Source of the DNA: an uncultured Sphingomonas sp.
Lineage (GTDB): Bacteria; Pseudomonadota; Alphaproteobacteria; Sphingomonadales; Sphingomonadaceae
Assembly: GCA_913775975.1 (NCBI GenBank)
Contig: CAJYLQ010000021.1
Location: forward strand, 1 to 55,687
Length of the DNA: 55,687 bases
Reading direction: 5' to 3'
The notes under the pieces are model-generated. The model saw nothing but the letters and a program-made list of their open reading frames with translations. It searched no databases and was not told where the DNA came from. Numbering within the stretch: position 1 is the first letter of the stretch; the number at the start of each line of letters is the position of its first letter. The translations under genes and the position numbers were made by a program. This document shows positions 1 to 8,441 of this stretch, one piece after another.

Positions 1-1688
1 CCTATGACGATATCGGCGGCATGGCGTCAACCATCGACCAGCTGCGCGAGATGGTCGAGCTCCCCTTGCGCTATCCCGAATTGTTCGAGCGGCTGGGCGT
101 CGAGCCGCCCAAGGGCGTGCTGCTCCATGGGCCGCCCGGAACCGGCAAGACGCGGCTGGCCCGTGCGGTTGCCAATGAGTCGGACGCCCAGTTCTTTCTG
201 ATCAACGGCCCCGAGATCATGGGCTCGGCGTACGGCGAGTCGGAGCAGCGGCTGCGCGAGATTTTCGAGGAAGCGACCAAGTCCGCGCCCTCGATCGTGT
301 TCATCGACGAGATCGATTCGATCGCCCCCAAACGCGACCGGGTGCAGGGCGAGGCGGAGAAGCGGCTCGTCGCGCAGTTGCTGACGCTGATGGATGGGCT
401 GGAGGCGCGCGCGAACCTTGTCATCATCGCCGCGACCAACCGACCCGAAGCGATCGACGAGGCGCTGCGGCGGCCGGGTCGGTTCGACCGCGAGATCGTG
501 GTCGGCGTGCCGGACGAGCGCGGGCGGCGCGAGATCCTGGGCATCCATACGCGCGGCATGCCGCTGGGCGACAAGGTGGATCTGAACGAGCTGGCGCGCA
601 CCACCTTCGGCTTTGTCGGCGCGGACTTGGCGGCGCTGACCCGCGAGGCGGCGATCGAGGCGGTGCGGCGGATCATGCCGCGCCTCAATCTGGAGGAGCG
701 GACCATCCCGGCCGAGGTGCTCGACACGCTGTCGGTCACGCGCGAGGATTTCCTGGAGGCGTTGAAGCGCGTCCAGCCTTCGGCGATGCGCGAGGTGATG
801 GTGCAGGCGCCGACCGTCCGCTGGGAGGATGTCGGCGGCCTCGACGCCGCGCAGGAGCGGCTGAAGGAAGGCGTGGAACTGCCGCTGAAGAACCCGGACG
901 CGTTTCGGCGGCTGGGCATCCGCCCGGCCAAGGGCTTCCTGCTCTATGGCCCGCCCGGCACCGGCAAGACGCTGCTCGCCAAGGCGGTGGCGCGCGAGGC
1001 GGAGGCGAACTTCATCGCCACCAAGTCGAGCGACCTCCTGTCGAAATGGTATGGCGAAAGCGAGCAGCAGATCGCCCGCCTGTTCCAGCGCGCGCGGCAG
1101 GTGGCGCCGACCGTGATCTTCATCGACGAACTCGACAGCCTCGTGCCCGCGCGCGGTGGCGGGATGGGCGAACCGCAGGTGACCGAGAGGATCGTCAACA
1201 CGATCCTGGCCGAGATGGACGGGCTGGAGGAATTGCAGTCGGTCGTCGTGATCGGCGCGACCAACCGGCCCAACCTGGTCGATCCCGCGCTACTGCGGCC
1301 CGGCCGGTTCGACGAGCTGGTCTATGTCGGCGTGCCGAATGCGGAGGGCCGCGAGCGTATCCTCGCCATCCAGACGCAGAAGATGCCGCTGGCGAACGAC
1401 GTCGATCTGGCGGAAGTCGCGCGGCGGACGGACCGCTATACCGGCGCGGACCTGGAGGATGTGGTGCGCCGCGCCGGCCTCGTCGCGCTGCGCCGCTCCG
1501 CGAACGCGCGAGAGGTCTATATGAGCGATTTCGAGGCGGCGCTGAGCGACAGCCGCGCCAGCGTCACGCCCGAGATGGAGCAGGACTATGCGCAGATCGC
1601 CGCGCGGCTGAAGCAGGACGCGGCCGCGATCCAGCCGATCGGCTTCGCCTTTCCAGCGCGCACGAAGGAGGGGGCGAAGGAAGCGTAG
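1..1688 (+). CDS. CDC48/p97-family AAA+ ATPase (5' end outside window)
   Basis: Tandem-domain AAA+ ATPase of the CDC48/p97/VAT type, which in relatives unfolds or extracts proteins using ATP. The reading frame is already open at the first complete codon (position 3), which gives YDDIGGM, the start of the first AAA module, so the N-terminal substrate/adaptor domain lies upstream. Module 1 has Walker A GPPGTGKT and Walker B FIDEIDS followed by an ATNRPEAID sensor region; module 2 (from about nucleotide 820, WEDVGGLD) has a second GPPGTGKT, FIDELDS and ATNRPNLVD. Both arginine-finger regions (RRPGRFDRE, LRPGRFDE) are present, so both rings look active. A short Ala/Lys-rich tail ends it. No co-directional partner is close; the next gene begins 227 bp on. 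Bacterial CDC48 homologues are patchily distributed and their substrates are largely unknown. Confidence 0.93.
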   Translation, partial: YDDIGGMASTIDQLREMVELPLRYPELFERLGVEPPKGVLLHGPPGTGKTRLARAVANESDAQFFLINGPEIMGSAYGESEQRLREIFEEATKSAPSIVFIDEIDSIAPKRDRVQGEAEKRLVAQLLTLMDGLEARANLVIIAATNRPEAIDEALRRPGRFDREIVVGVPDERGRREILGIHTRGMPLGDKVDLNELARTTFGFVGADLAALTREAAIEAVRRIMPRLNLEERTIPAEVLDTLSVTREDFLEALKRVQPSAMREVMVQAPTVRWEDVGGLDAAQERLKEGVELPLKNPDAFRRLGIRPAKGFLLYGPPGTGKTLLAKAVAREAEANFIATKSSDLLSKWYGESEQQIARLFQRARQVAPTVIFIDELDSLVPARGGGMGEPQVTERIVNTILAEMDGLEELQSVVVIGATNRPNLVDPALLRPGRFDELVYVGVPNAEGRERILAIQTQKMPLANDVDLAEVARRTDRYTGADLEDVVRRAGLVALRRSANAREVYMSDFEAALSDSRASVTPEMEQDYAQIAARLKQDAAAIQPIGFAFPARTKEGAKEA

Positions 1689-1839
1689 GCGAGCCTTGCC
1701 GCGCGCCCATCATGCCGGACGGTGTGGGCGCGCGGCGGCGTCGGCTGGCGTCGCGCGCACCCAAGCCGGATCCCGGACTGTCCCGTTTATGTCTCCGGCC
1801 GGTCATCGTCCCGTCGCACGAATGAAACCCGCCGGCTTG

Positions 1840-1857
1840 CAACTCGTTCGGGAGTTG
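1840..1857 (+). promoter_or_regulatory. Small hairpin in the leader of the methyltransferase gene
   Basis: A perfect 6-bp stem (CAACTC / GAGTTG) with a 6-nt loop lies about 60 nt before the ATG at 1916, in the 227-bp gap after the CDC48 gene. There is no U-run, so it is not an obvious terminator. The rest of this gap holds no gene I can support. Confidence 0.3.
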
Positions 1858-1915
1858 TGCGACGGAGGGGAGAACCTCGCCGTTCGTGTGGGGACCACGA
1901 CCGACAGGACCTTTC

Positions 1916-2527
1916 ATGGCCACTTCCAGCTCCGCCGCCCGCCGCGTGCGTCGCCCCGCGGGTATTCCGTCACCGGCGCAGATGTTCTTCCAGGGCTTTC
2001 TGAAACACCCCGTGATGGTGGGGTCGATCATCCCGTCGTCCGATAAGCTGATCCGCAAGATGCTGGGCCGGGTCGACTGGGACAATTGCAAGCTGTTCGT
2101 CGAATACGGGCCGGGCGTGGGCACCTTCTGCCGCCCGATCCTGGAGCGGATGGCACCCGATGCGACGCTGATCGCGATCGACACCAACGCCGATTTCATC
2201 CGCTATCTGGATGCGACGATCACCGACAGCCGGTTCCACGCGGTCGAGGGATCGGCCGCCGACGTGGCGTCGATCATCGCGGAGCGGGGCTTCACGCAGG
2301 CCGATTACGTCCTGTCGGGCCTGCCCTTTTCCACGCTGCCGCCCGGCGTCGGCCCGGCGATCGCCGCCGCCACCCATGCGACGCTGCGGCCGGGCGGCGC
2401 GTTCCTCGTCTATCAGTTCAGCCCGAAGGTGAAGGATTTCCTGGTCCCGCACTGGCAGCGGATCGACCATGACATGGAATGGTGGAACGTGCCGCCGGCG
2501 CAGCTCTATTGGGCGTGGAAGGACTGA
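1916..2527 (+). CDS. PmtA-like phospholipid N-methyltransferase (class I SAM methyltransferase)
   Basis: About 203 residues, class I SAM-dependent methyltransferase of the PmtA/COG3963 type. A basic Ser/Ala-rich N-terminus is followed by FFQGFLKHP and a VGSIIPSS segment typical of bacterial phosphatidylethanolamine N-methyltransferases, then SAM motif I VEYGPGVGTF, an acidic motif II IAIDTN, and a motif IV-like LSGLPFS. The likely reaction is SAM-dependent methylation of phosphatidylethanolamine toward phosphatidylcholine at the inner membrane face. The related rRNA adenine dimethylase fold is an alternative, but LSGLPF fits PmtA better than the NPPY-type motif. I chose the ATG at 1916 because the 30 nt of upstream open frame look non-coding. 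A small hairpin lies in the leader (1840-1857). Confidence 0.8.
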   Translation: MATSSSAARRVRRPAGIPSPAQMFFQGFLKHPVMVGSIIPSSDKLIRKMLGRVDWDNCKLFVEYGPGVGTFCRPILERMAPDATLIAIDTNADFIRYLDATITDSRFHAVEGSAADVASIIAERGFTQADYVLSGLPFSTLPPGVGPAIAAATHATLRPGGAFLVYQFSPKVKDFLVPHWQRIDHDMEWWNVPPAQLYWAWKD

Positions 2528-2595
2528 TTTTCCGTCGCTTGTGACGGCCCGCGCCATGGCCTAGCCTGCCTCCGATACCAACGGAGAGGCCCGCC

Positions 2596-2835
2596 ATGCT
2601 GATCGCGACCCTGTTCCTCCTCGCCGTGCAGGCGGACGCCGCGACGCCGGCGCCCCCCGCTGCCGCGGCGGCCCCGGAGAAGAAGATCTGCCGCCGCGAT
2701 ACCAGCATCGGCAGCCGCCTCGACGTGCGCAGGACCTGCCGGACCGCATCGGAATGGGCGGCCTATAACCGGCAGGTGGAGGCGGCGGAGAACCGGCGGC
2801 AGGATACCCGCTCCATCGGCCTCAACGGCCGCTGA
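2596..2835 (+). CDS. Small secreted protein of unknown function
   Basis: A 79-residue protein. The first 15 or so residues (MLIATLFLLAVQADA) look like a signal peptide, followed by an Ala/Pro-rich linker and a compact, charged C-terminal part containing two cysteines (KKICRRD and RRTCRTASEW) that could form a periplasmic disulfide. A good ribosome-binding site (GGAGAGG) precedes the ATG by about 5 nt. It lies 68 bp after the methyltransferase gene and 11 bp before the Mpo1-like gene, so it may be co-transcribed with them. I do not recognise a named domain. Short proteins of this layout recur in sphingomonads, but that is recollection, not a search result. Confidence 0.7.
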   Translation: MLIATLFLLAVQADAATPAPPAAAAAPEKKICRRDTSIGSRLDVRRTCRTASEWAAYNRQVEAAENRRQDTRSIGLNGR

Positions 2836-2846
2836 CGGGGGCGGGA

Positions 2847-3179
2847 ATGGCCGAGCGCATCACCAGCTACGCCGAGTTCTGGCCCTATTACCTGCGCGAA
2901 CATGCCCGCGCCGCGACGCGAACGCTGCACTATGCCGGCACCGCGCTGACCTTCGTCGCGCTGGCGCTTGCCATCGCCTGGGGCGGGTGGTGGTGGCTGG
3001 CGGTGCCGATCGCCGGCTACGGCTTCGCCTGGGGCGCGCATTACGGCGTGGAGCACAACCGCCCCGCCACCTTCCGCCACCCGCTCTGGTCGCTCGTCAG
3101 CGACTATCGCATGTTCTTCCTGTGGCTGACCGGCCGACTGGGCCCGCATCTCGACCGGGCGGGCGTCAGCCGGGGCTAA
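2847..3179 (+). CDS. Mpo1/DUF962-family membrane protein
   Basis: A 110-residue protein with YAEFWPYYLREHARAATR near the N-terminus, LHYAGTAL, two hydrophobic helices (about residues 33-50 and 52-66) and a histidine-containing WGAHYGVEHNRPATF region, all hallmarks of the DUF962/Mpo1 family. Yeast Mpo1 is an Fe2+-dependent dioxygenase that shortens 2-hydroxy fatty acids; the bacterial members are mostly uncharacterised. The early H..E and H...H residues suitable for iron binding are present. It lies 11 bp after the small secreted protein gene and ends just before the oppositely oriented tRNA-Gln. Involvement in lipid turnover is an inference from the family. Confidence 0.82.
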   Translation: MAERITSYAEFWPYYLREHARAATRTLHYAGTALTFVALALAIAWGGWWWLAVPIAGYGFAWGAHYGVEHNRPATFRHPLWSLVSDYRMFFLWLTGRLGPHLDRAGVSRG

Positions 3180-3210
3180 GGCGCGGAATTTTCAGGTCTG
3201 TTGCGGAGGG

Positions 3211-3284
3211 TGGATGCCCGACGTGGATTCGAACCACGATTAACGGAGTCAGAGTCCGTTGTCTTGCCGTTAGACGATCGGGCA
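3211..3284 (-). tRNA. tRNA-Gln (anticodon CTG)
   Basis: Read on the minus strand, the acceptor stem TGCCCGA pairs with TCGGGCA. A D-arm (GTC...GAC), anticodon stem ACGGA/TCCGT with 7-nt loop CTCTGAC (anticodon CTG, reading CAG) and a T-arm CGTGG-TTCGAAT-CCACG follow in correct order. The discriminator base is T and CCA is encoded (3211-3213). The U1 start is typical of tRNA-Gln. It is 74 nt including CCA. Confidence 0.96.
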
Positions 3285-3473
3285 ACAGGGGGGCGCATCT
3301 AGGCGGAGGCGGGGCGCGGGTCAAGCCTGTTTCTCCGTATCGCGAACAGGCCCGTGGCGGGCGGCTTGTCGCGGGGCGCGGGTATCGCTACGTTAGCGGT
3401 CAAGCACCGGCGGACAGGCACCTTTGTGGCGCATGGCCGTGACGGGATAACACGAACGAAAGTCACACGGCTC

Positions 3474-4517
3474 ATGGGGGATCATTCCACCCGACAGCCG
3501 TACCGGCAGGACCGTCCTGCCCGTCCGGCAACGACCCGGCCGACCCGCGGCCGCTGGTCGGATGCGCGGACCTATGCCGCGCTGGATCTGGGAACCAACA
3601 ATTGCCGCCTGCTGATCGCGCGCCCGCAAGGGTCTGGCTTCGCGGTCGTCGACGCCTTTTCGCGAATCGTCCGGCTGGGTGAGGGGCTGACCGGCAGCGG
3701 CCGGTTGAGCGACGCGGCGATCGACCGGACGCTGGCGGCGCTGCGCGTCTGCGCGGACAAGCTGAAGCGGCGCAATGTCGTCCTGTCCCGCGCGGTCGCG
3801 ACCGAGGCGTGCCGGCGCGCGATCAACGGCGCGGACTTCATCGCGCGCGCGCACGCCGAAACCGGCATCCGGCTGGACATCATTACCGCCGAGGAGGAGG
3901 CGCGGCTGGCCGTACTGGGCTGCCACGCGCTGATCGAGCCGGGCGGCGACCCGGCGCTGGTGTTCGACATCGGCGGCGGCTCCACCGAGATGGTGCTGGT
4001 CGATACCGCCGGCCGCGAGCCGCGCGTGCTCGACTGGCATTCGGCGCCATGGGGCGTGGTGTCGCTGACCGAGAGTGTCGCGGGGATCGACGCGGGCGAT
4101 GCGGAGGGCCGCGCGCGGGCCTATGCCCGGATGCGCGAGACGGTGGCGATGGCGGTCGCGCCCTTCGCCGCGCGCCTGCCGCAGACGGAGCGACCGCGCC
4201 TGTTGGGGACCAGCGGCACGGTGACGACGCTGGGCAGCGTCCATCTGGGACTGGATCACTACGACCGCGCGCAGGTCGACGGGATGATCGCGCCGGTCGA
4301 GTCGATGCGCGCGATCTGCCGGATGCTCGGCGGCCAGTCGATCGACGAGCGGGCTCGCGTCGCCTGTATCGGCGCGGAGCGGGCGGATCTGGTGGTCGCG
4401 GGGTGCGCGATCCTGGAGACGATCATGGACATCTGGCCGGCCGAGCGGCTCGGCATCGCCGATCGCGGCATCCGCGAGGGCATCCTGCGATGCCTGATGG
4501 GGGAGCGGCGCCCGTGA
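3474..4517 (+). CDS. Ppx/GppA-family exopolyphosphatase / guanosine pentaphosphate phosphohydrolase
   Basis: About 347 residues, ASKHA-fold phosphatase that removes terminal phosphate from polyphosphate and/or converts pppGpp to ppGpp. After a basic low-complexity N-terminal extension (about 35 residues) come the phosphate-1 motif ALDLGTNNCRLL, the central RAVATEACRRA segment, AEEEARLA, and the phosphate-2 motif FDIGGGSTEM, then LGTSGTVTTLG. The glycines and acidic residues needed for nucleotide and Mg2+ binding are all present. The ATG at 3474 was chosen; an upstream in-frame extension to 3354 has no family-like sequence. The rlmE gene starts 22 bp downstream, so the pair are probably co-transcribed, a common sphingomonad order. 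Ppx and GppA cannot be separated by eye. Confidence 0.88.
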   Translation: MGDHSTRQPYRQDRPARPATTRPTRGRWSDARTYAALDLGTNNCRLLIARPQGSGFAVVDAFSRIVRLGEGLTGSGRLSDAAIDRTLAALRVCADKLKRRNVVLSRAVATEACRRAINGADFIARAHAETGIRLDIITAEEEARLAVLGCHALIEPGGDPALVFDIGGGSTEMVLVDTAGREPRVLDWHSAPWGVVSLTESVAGIDAGDAEGRARAYARMRETVAMAVAPFAARLPQTERPRLLGTSGTVTTLGSVHLGLDHYDRAQVDGMIAPVESMRAICRMLGGQSIDERARVACIGAERADLVVAGCAILETIMDIWPAERLGIADRGIREGILRCLMGERRP

Positions 4518-4539
4518 GGACATATATGGATACCGGACG

Positions 4540-5208
4540 ATGAGCCGTGGCGGCGGCGGTGCGCGCCAGCGGGTGAAGACGGCGCGGGGGCGGACGGCCG
4601 CCTCGACGCGCTGGCTGGAGCGGCAGCTGAACGACCCCTATGTCCGCCGTGCCAAGGCGGAGGGGTATCGCAGCCGCGCGGCCTACAAGCTGCTGGAACT
4701 GGACGAGCGATTCGCGCTGCTGAAGGGATCGCGCCGGGTCATCGACCTGGGCATCGCGCCGGGCGGCTGGAGCCAGGTGGTGCGGCGCGCCGTGCCGGGC
4801 GCGACGGTGGTGGGGATCGACCTGCTGCCGGTCGATCCGATTGATGGCGTGACGATCTTCGAACTCGACTTCATGGCGGACGAGGCGCCCGATCGGCTGA
4901 TGGAGGCGCTGGGCGGCGCGCCCGACCTCGTCCTGTCGGACATGGCGGCGAACACGGTCGGCCATCCGCAGACCGATGCGTTGCGCACCATGGCGCTGGT
5001 GGAGGCGGCACACGCCTTCGCCTGCGACGTGCTGGCGCCCGGCGGCGCGTTCGTGGCGAAGGTGTTCGCGGGCGGGGCCGACGCGACGCTGGTGGCGGAG
5101 ATGAAGCGCCACTTCACGACGGTGAAGCACGCCAAGCCGCCGTCGAGCCGCAAGGGATCGGTGGAGTGGTTCGTGATCGCCCAGGGGTTCAAGGGCCGGC
5201 CGGCCTGA
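4540..5208 (+). CDS. rlmE: 23S rRNA (uridine-2552-2'-O)-methyltransferase RlmE (FtsJ/RrmJ)
   Basis: A 222-residue FtsJ-type methyltransferase. The Gly/Arg-rich N-terminus is followed by LNDPYVRRAKAEGYRSRAAY, the standard RlmE lead-in. The K-D-K-E catalytic tetrad is visible in AYKLLEL, VLSDMA, AKVFAGG and SVEWFVIA. SAM motif I is DLGIAPGGWSQV. The enzyme methylates the ribose of U2552 in the A-loop of 23S rRNA late in 50S assembly. The ATG at 4540 follows the ppx stop by 22 bp. About 290 bp follow with no gene before the rpoZ terminator. Confidence 0.94.
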   Translation: MSRGGGGARQRVKTARGRTAASTRWLERQLNDPYVRRAKAEGYRSRAAYKLLELDERFALLKGSRRVIDLGIAPGGWSQVVRRAVPGATVVGIDLLPVDPIDGVTIFELDFMADEAPDRLMEALGGAPDLVLSDMAANTVGHPQTDALRTMALVEAAHAFACDVLAPGGAFVAKVFAGGADATLVAEMKRHFTTVKHAKPPSSRKGSVEWFVIAQGFKGRPA

Positions 5209-5443
5209 GCCTTGTCGGCACTTCGGCGGCGCGGCCTGCATTGCCCCGGCGAGGGGAGGGGACCTTTCGGCAAGGCTCCGTGTGACGAGGCACTGACGGT
5301 CGCACCATATGGTCCGTGTCCATCCACCGCCGCCGGGGGTGGGGCGCCACCATTTCACCGGCTATTCCCCGGTTTCACGGGGAGGATGCCTTGGTCCGGC
5401 CGGGTGGGCCTCTGACGGGCAGGCTCCTTCGCGATGCGACCAA
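5209..5443. other. Gene-free stretch between rlmE and the rpoZ terminator
   Basis: This convergent intergenic region contains GC-rich fragments (for example a CCCCGGCGAGGGGAGGGG tract near 5243) resembling degraded copies of the repeat families seen elsewhere in the window. I see no credible gene or RNA. Confidence 0.5.
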
Positions 5444-5482
5444 AGAAAAAGGGCGCCGCGAACGATGTCGCGACGCCCTTTC
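5444..5482 (-). terminator. Rho-independent terminator of rpoZ
   Basis: On the minus strand, a GGGCGTCGCG / CGCGGCGCCC stem (one mismatch) with an 8-nt loop is followed by TTTTTCTTT. It lies 20-58 bp past the rpoZ stop. Confidence 0.88.
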
Positions 5483-5501
5483 GTCTGGTGTGGAAAGCGG
5501 A

Positions 5502-5846
5502 TCAGCCGTCGTAGTCGGCGCCCAGATTCTGGTTGCGCGGCGGCGCGGCGGCGGTGAGGCGCAGCGCCTCCGCCGAGGCCGACAGCGAGCCGACCGCATC
5601 GACCTCGTCATCGTCGTCGATCTGGACGCGCTGCAGGCTGGCGATCACGCCGTCCTGCAGGTGATCGGGACGCACCGTCTCTTCGGCGATCTCGCGCAGT
5701 GCGACGACCGGGTTCTTGTCGCGATCGCGATCGAGCGTCAGCTCGGCGCCGCCCGAAATCTGCCGCGCGCGCTGCGCTGCGAACAGTACGAGGTCGAAAC
5801 GGTTGGAAACCTTGTCGACGCAATCCTCGACGGTGACGCGTGCCAT
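5502..5846 (-). CDS. rpoZ: DNA-directed RNA polymerase omega subunit
   Basis: A 114-residue protein beginning [20 protein letters not shown], the classic omega signature, with [23 protein letters not shown] and an acidic C-terminal tail typical of alphaproteobacterial RpoZ. Omega clamps the beta' C-terminus, aids RNA polymerase assembly and forms part of a ppGpp site. It is monocistronic: its own promoter region is 5847-5997, shared divergently with the phospholipase D gene, and a strong terminator follows. Confidence 0.96.
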   Translation of the reverse strand: MARVTVEDCVDKVSNRFDLVLFAAQRARQISGGAELTLDRDRDKNPVVALREIAEETVRPDHLQDGVIASLQRVQIDDDDEVDAVGSLSASAEALRLTAAAPPRNQNLGADYDG

Positions 5847-5997
5847 GCCGTGTCCTTACATTCACCAATGACTGGAATTAGCGCGGAGCCCTAGCACGCA
5901 TCCCCCGTCGGGGCAAGGTTTGCGGCTGTGGAGACGTGGCACACCCCGCGCCACGGCCTGGGGGATCATCCGGCCGCGCCCGCGCGTATAACAGGGC

Positions 5998-7224
5998 ATG
6001 GCCGTCGCGTATCCCTCGCATCTGCCGGTTCACACTGTGCCCGCCGAAGGGGACGATGCCGGCCGGGCGCGCAGCTTCACCGTCGACGGCAATCGCCTGA
6101 CGCTGCTGGTGCGCGGGCCCGAGCGGCTGGAGGCGCTAATCGCGCTGATCGAGGGGGCGGAGCGATCGCTTCGCATCCTCTATTACATTTACGCCGATGA
6201 CGGGGCGGGGCGGCGCGTCAACGCGGCGCTGGCGGCGGCGGCGCGGCGCGGGGTCTCGGTATCGCTCATCATCGACGGGTTCGGCAGCGACGATACCCCG
6301 GCCGACTTCTTCGACGACGTCCGCGCCGCCGGGGTGCAGCTGTGCCGGTTCGCTCCGCGCTTCGGCCGGCGCTATCTGCTTCGTAACCATCAGAAGCTGG
6401 CCTTGGCGGATGCGGAGGGGCCGATGCCCCGGATCATCATCGGCGGCTTCAATGTCGAGGACGATTATTTCGGCACCGCCGCCGAGGAGGCGTGGCGCGA
6501 TCTGGGCCTGCTGGTCGAGGGGCCGGCGGCGGCGCGGATGGGTGCCTATTTCGACGAGCTGCGAGCCGGGGTGGCGGAGCCGAAGTTGCGCGTCCGCCCG
6601 CTCAACCGCGCGCTGGCGCGGTTCAGCGAGGATACGGGCCGGCTGCGCTGGCTGATCGGCGGGCCGACGCGCAAGCTGTCGCCCTGGGCGCGGACGCTGC
6701 GCGACGATCTGGCGGCGGGGCGGTGCATCGACATGATCGCGGGATACTTCACGCCCAGTCCGCTGCTGCTCCGCCGGATCGAGCGGGCTGGGCGGGACAG
6801 CCGGCGCATCCGCGTCGTCACCGCCGCGCGGTCGGACAACAATGCCACGATCGCGGCGGCGCGCTTCACCTACGCCGGCCTGCTGAAGCGCGGCGTGCGC
6901 ATCTTCGAATATCAACCGACGAAGCTGCACACCAAACTCTATGTCGTCGACGATGCCGTCCATATCGGCTCCGCCAATTTCGACATGCGCAGCCTGTTCA
7001 TCAATCTGGAGCTGATGCTCAGGATCGAGGACGCGGAATTCGCCGCGCATGTCCGCCGCTATGTCGATCATGAGGTCTTGCGGTCGGAGGAGATCAGCTG
7101 GCCGGTCTATCGCGCGCGCACCGGCTGGCTTCAGCGGATGAAGCAGTTCGGCGCCTATATCCTGCTCGCCTTCGTCGATCCGGGCGTCTCGCGCGGGCTG
7201 AACTTCGGGATCGACGAGGACTGA
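5998..7224 (+). CDS. Phospholipase D / cardiolipin synthase-like protein (two HKD motifs)
   Basis: A 408-residue PLD-superfamily protein without an obvious signal peptide. HKD motif 1 is in RNHQKLALADAE (about residue 130) and motif 2 is HTKLYVVDD (about residue 312), followed by IGSANFDMRS, the typical post-HKD segment. YYIYADDGAGRRV and SVSLIIDGFGS match the N-terminal part of ClsB/ClsC-like enzymes. Likely role: transphosphatidylation between phosphatidylglycerol (or phosphatidylethanolamine) molecules to make cardiolipin at the cytoplasmic membrane. ClsA-type N-terminal transmembrane helices are absent. It is divergent from rpoZ and convergent with the antiporter gene, ending 2 bp from that gene's stop. 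A phosphodiesterase of another specificity is possible. Confidence 0.82.
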   Translation: MAVAYPSHLPVHTVPAEGDDAGRARSFTVDGNRLTLLVRGPERLEALIALIEGAERSLRILYYIYADDGAGRRVNAALAAAARRGVSVSLIIDGFGSDDTPADFFDDVRAAGVQLCRFAPRFGRRYLLRNHQKLALADAEGPMPRIIIGGFNVEDDYFGTAAEEAWRDLGLLVEGPAAARMGAYFDELRAGVAEPKLRVRPLNRALARFSEDTGRLRWLIGGPTRKLSPWARTLRDDLAAGRCIDMIAGYFTPSPLLLRRIERAGRDSRRIRVVTAARSDNNATIAAARFTYAGLLKRGVRIFEYQPTKLHTKLYVVDDAVHIGSANFDMRSLFINLELMLRIEDAEFAAHVRRYVDHEVLRSEEISWPVYRARTGWLQRMKQFGAYILLAFVDPGVSRGLNFGIDED

Positions 7225-7226
7225 TC

Positions 7227-8420
7227 TCAGGGCACCACCGTGACGAACAGATAAACCGCGAAGATCACCAGATGCACCGCGCCGCCGAGGATCGTCGTGC
7301 GCCCCGTGCCAAGCGTCAGCGTGATCGTGAACAGCGACAGCACCAGCAACGTCATCTGCTTGGCGCCGATCCCCAGCGCAAGCGGCAGGCCGAGCACCAG
7401 AGAGACCACCGCGACCGTCGGGATCGTCAGGCCGATCGTCGCCAGCGCCGACCCCAGCGCAAGGTTCAGGCTGGTCTGCAGCCGGTTGCGCCGCGCCGCG
7501 CGATAGGCGGCGAGGCTTTCGGGCGCGAGTACCAGCGCCGCGATGACGACGCCGACGATCGCCAGCGGCAGGCCCGCGCTGAGGATCGCGCTTTCGACCT
7601 TGGCGGACAGGCCCTTGGCCAGCAGCACGACGCCGACCAGCGCGACCAGCAGCGTTCCCGTCGCCGCCAGCGCGGCGGCGTTGGTGGGCGCATCGGCATG
7701 GGCATCGCCGGGAATATCCTCCTCGGCGGGCAGGAAATATTCGCGGTGCCGCACCGTCTGCACCATCACGAACGTGCCATAGAGGATCAGGCTGACGATC
7801 GCGACGAGCACCAGCTGCGACGGGGAATAGAGCGGCCCGGGCGCGCTGGAGACGTAGTTGGGAAGCACCAGCGACAGCACCGCCATCGCCGCCAGCACGT
7901 TGAGCGCCGCGCTCGCCCCCCGTAGCGAGAAGCGCTGCTCGCCATGCAGGCTCCCGCCCGCGAGCAGGCAGAGGCCGACGATGCCGTTCAGGATGATCAT
8001 GATCGCCGCGAACACCGTGTCGCGGGCGAGCGCGGAGGCGTCGCCCGCGTCGGACAGCATCAGGCTGACGATCAGCGATACCTCGATCACCGTCACCGCG
8101 ACGGCGAGGATCAGCGTGCCGAACGGTTCGCCCACCCGGTGCGCCACCACCTCGGCATGATGGACCGCGGCAAGCACGCAGCCGATCAGGATGACGATCG
8201 CCGCCGCCATGCCGACGGTGCCGAGCGTGTAGAGCGAGGTGAAGACCGCGACCACGCCGATCGCGGGGAAGATCATCGTCCACCACGGCAGCAGCGGGCG
8301 GCGCAGCAACGCACGTTTCGAGGCGGGGGGAACGATCGCGTCGTCGCGCGGCGGCTCGGTCGTCAGTTGGGCGGACATGAAAGGGGAAAGCCCGAGCGGC
8401 CGTTTTGCTCCCGTAATCAT
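7227..8420 (-). CDS. Calcium/proton antiporter, CaCA family (ChaA-like)
   Basis: A 397-residue polytopic membrane protein with about 11 hydrophobic segments in two homologous halves. The first alpha-repeat contains HRVGEPFGTLILAVAVTVIEV and the second NLALGSALATIGLTIPTVAVV, carrying the acidic and polar residues that bind Ca2+ in CaCA exchangers. A hydrophilic acidic loop (around EEDIPGDAHADAP) separates the halves. Likely role: export of Ca2+ (possibly Na+/K+) in exchange for H+ at the inner membrane. The start at 8420 has AGGCGG upstream; an internal ATG at 8378 is the alternative. It lies only 21 bp after the TonB-dependent receptor gene on the same strand, implying co-transcription. Confidence 0.85.
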   Translation of the reverse strand: MITGAKRPLGLSPFMSAQLTTEPPRDDAIVPPASKRALLRRPLLPWWTMIFPAIGVVAVFTSLYTLGTVGMAAAIVILIGCVLAAVHHAEVVAHRVGEPFGTLILAVAVTVIEVSLIVSLMLSDAGDASALARDTVFAAIMIILNGIVGLCLLAGGSLHGEQRFSLRGASAALNVLAAMAVLSLVLPNYVSSAPGPLYSPSQLVLVAIVSLILYGTFVMVQTVRHREYFLPAEEDIPGDAHADAPTNAAALAATGTLLVALVGVVLLAKGLSAKVESAILSAGLPLAIVGVVIAALVLAPESLAAYRAARRNRLQTSLNLALGSALATIGLTIPTVAVVSLVLGLPLALGIGAKQMTLLVLSLFTITLTLGTGRTTILGGAVHLVIFAVYLFVTVVP

Positions 8421-8441
8421 GTCCGCCTCATGACGCGGCTG

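Noticed and set aside
6136..8286. 716-codon minus-strand ORF spanning the phospholipase D and antiporter genes
   Set aside because: It is out of frame with both convincing genes and is a low-complexity shadow.
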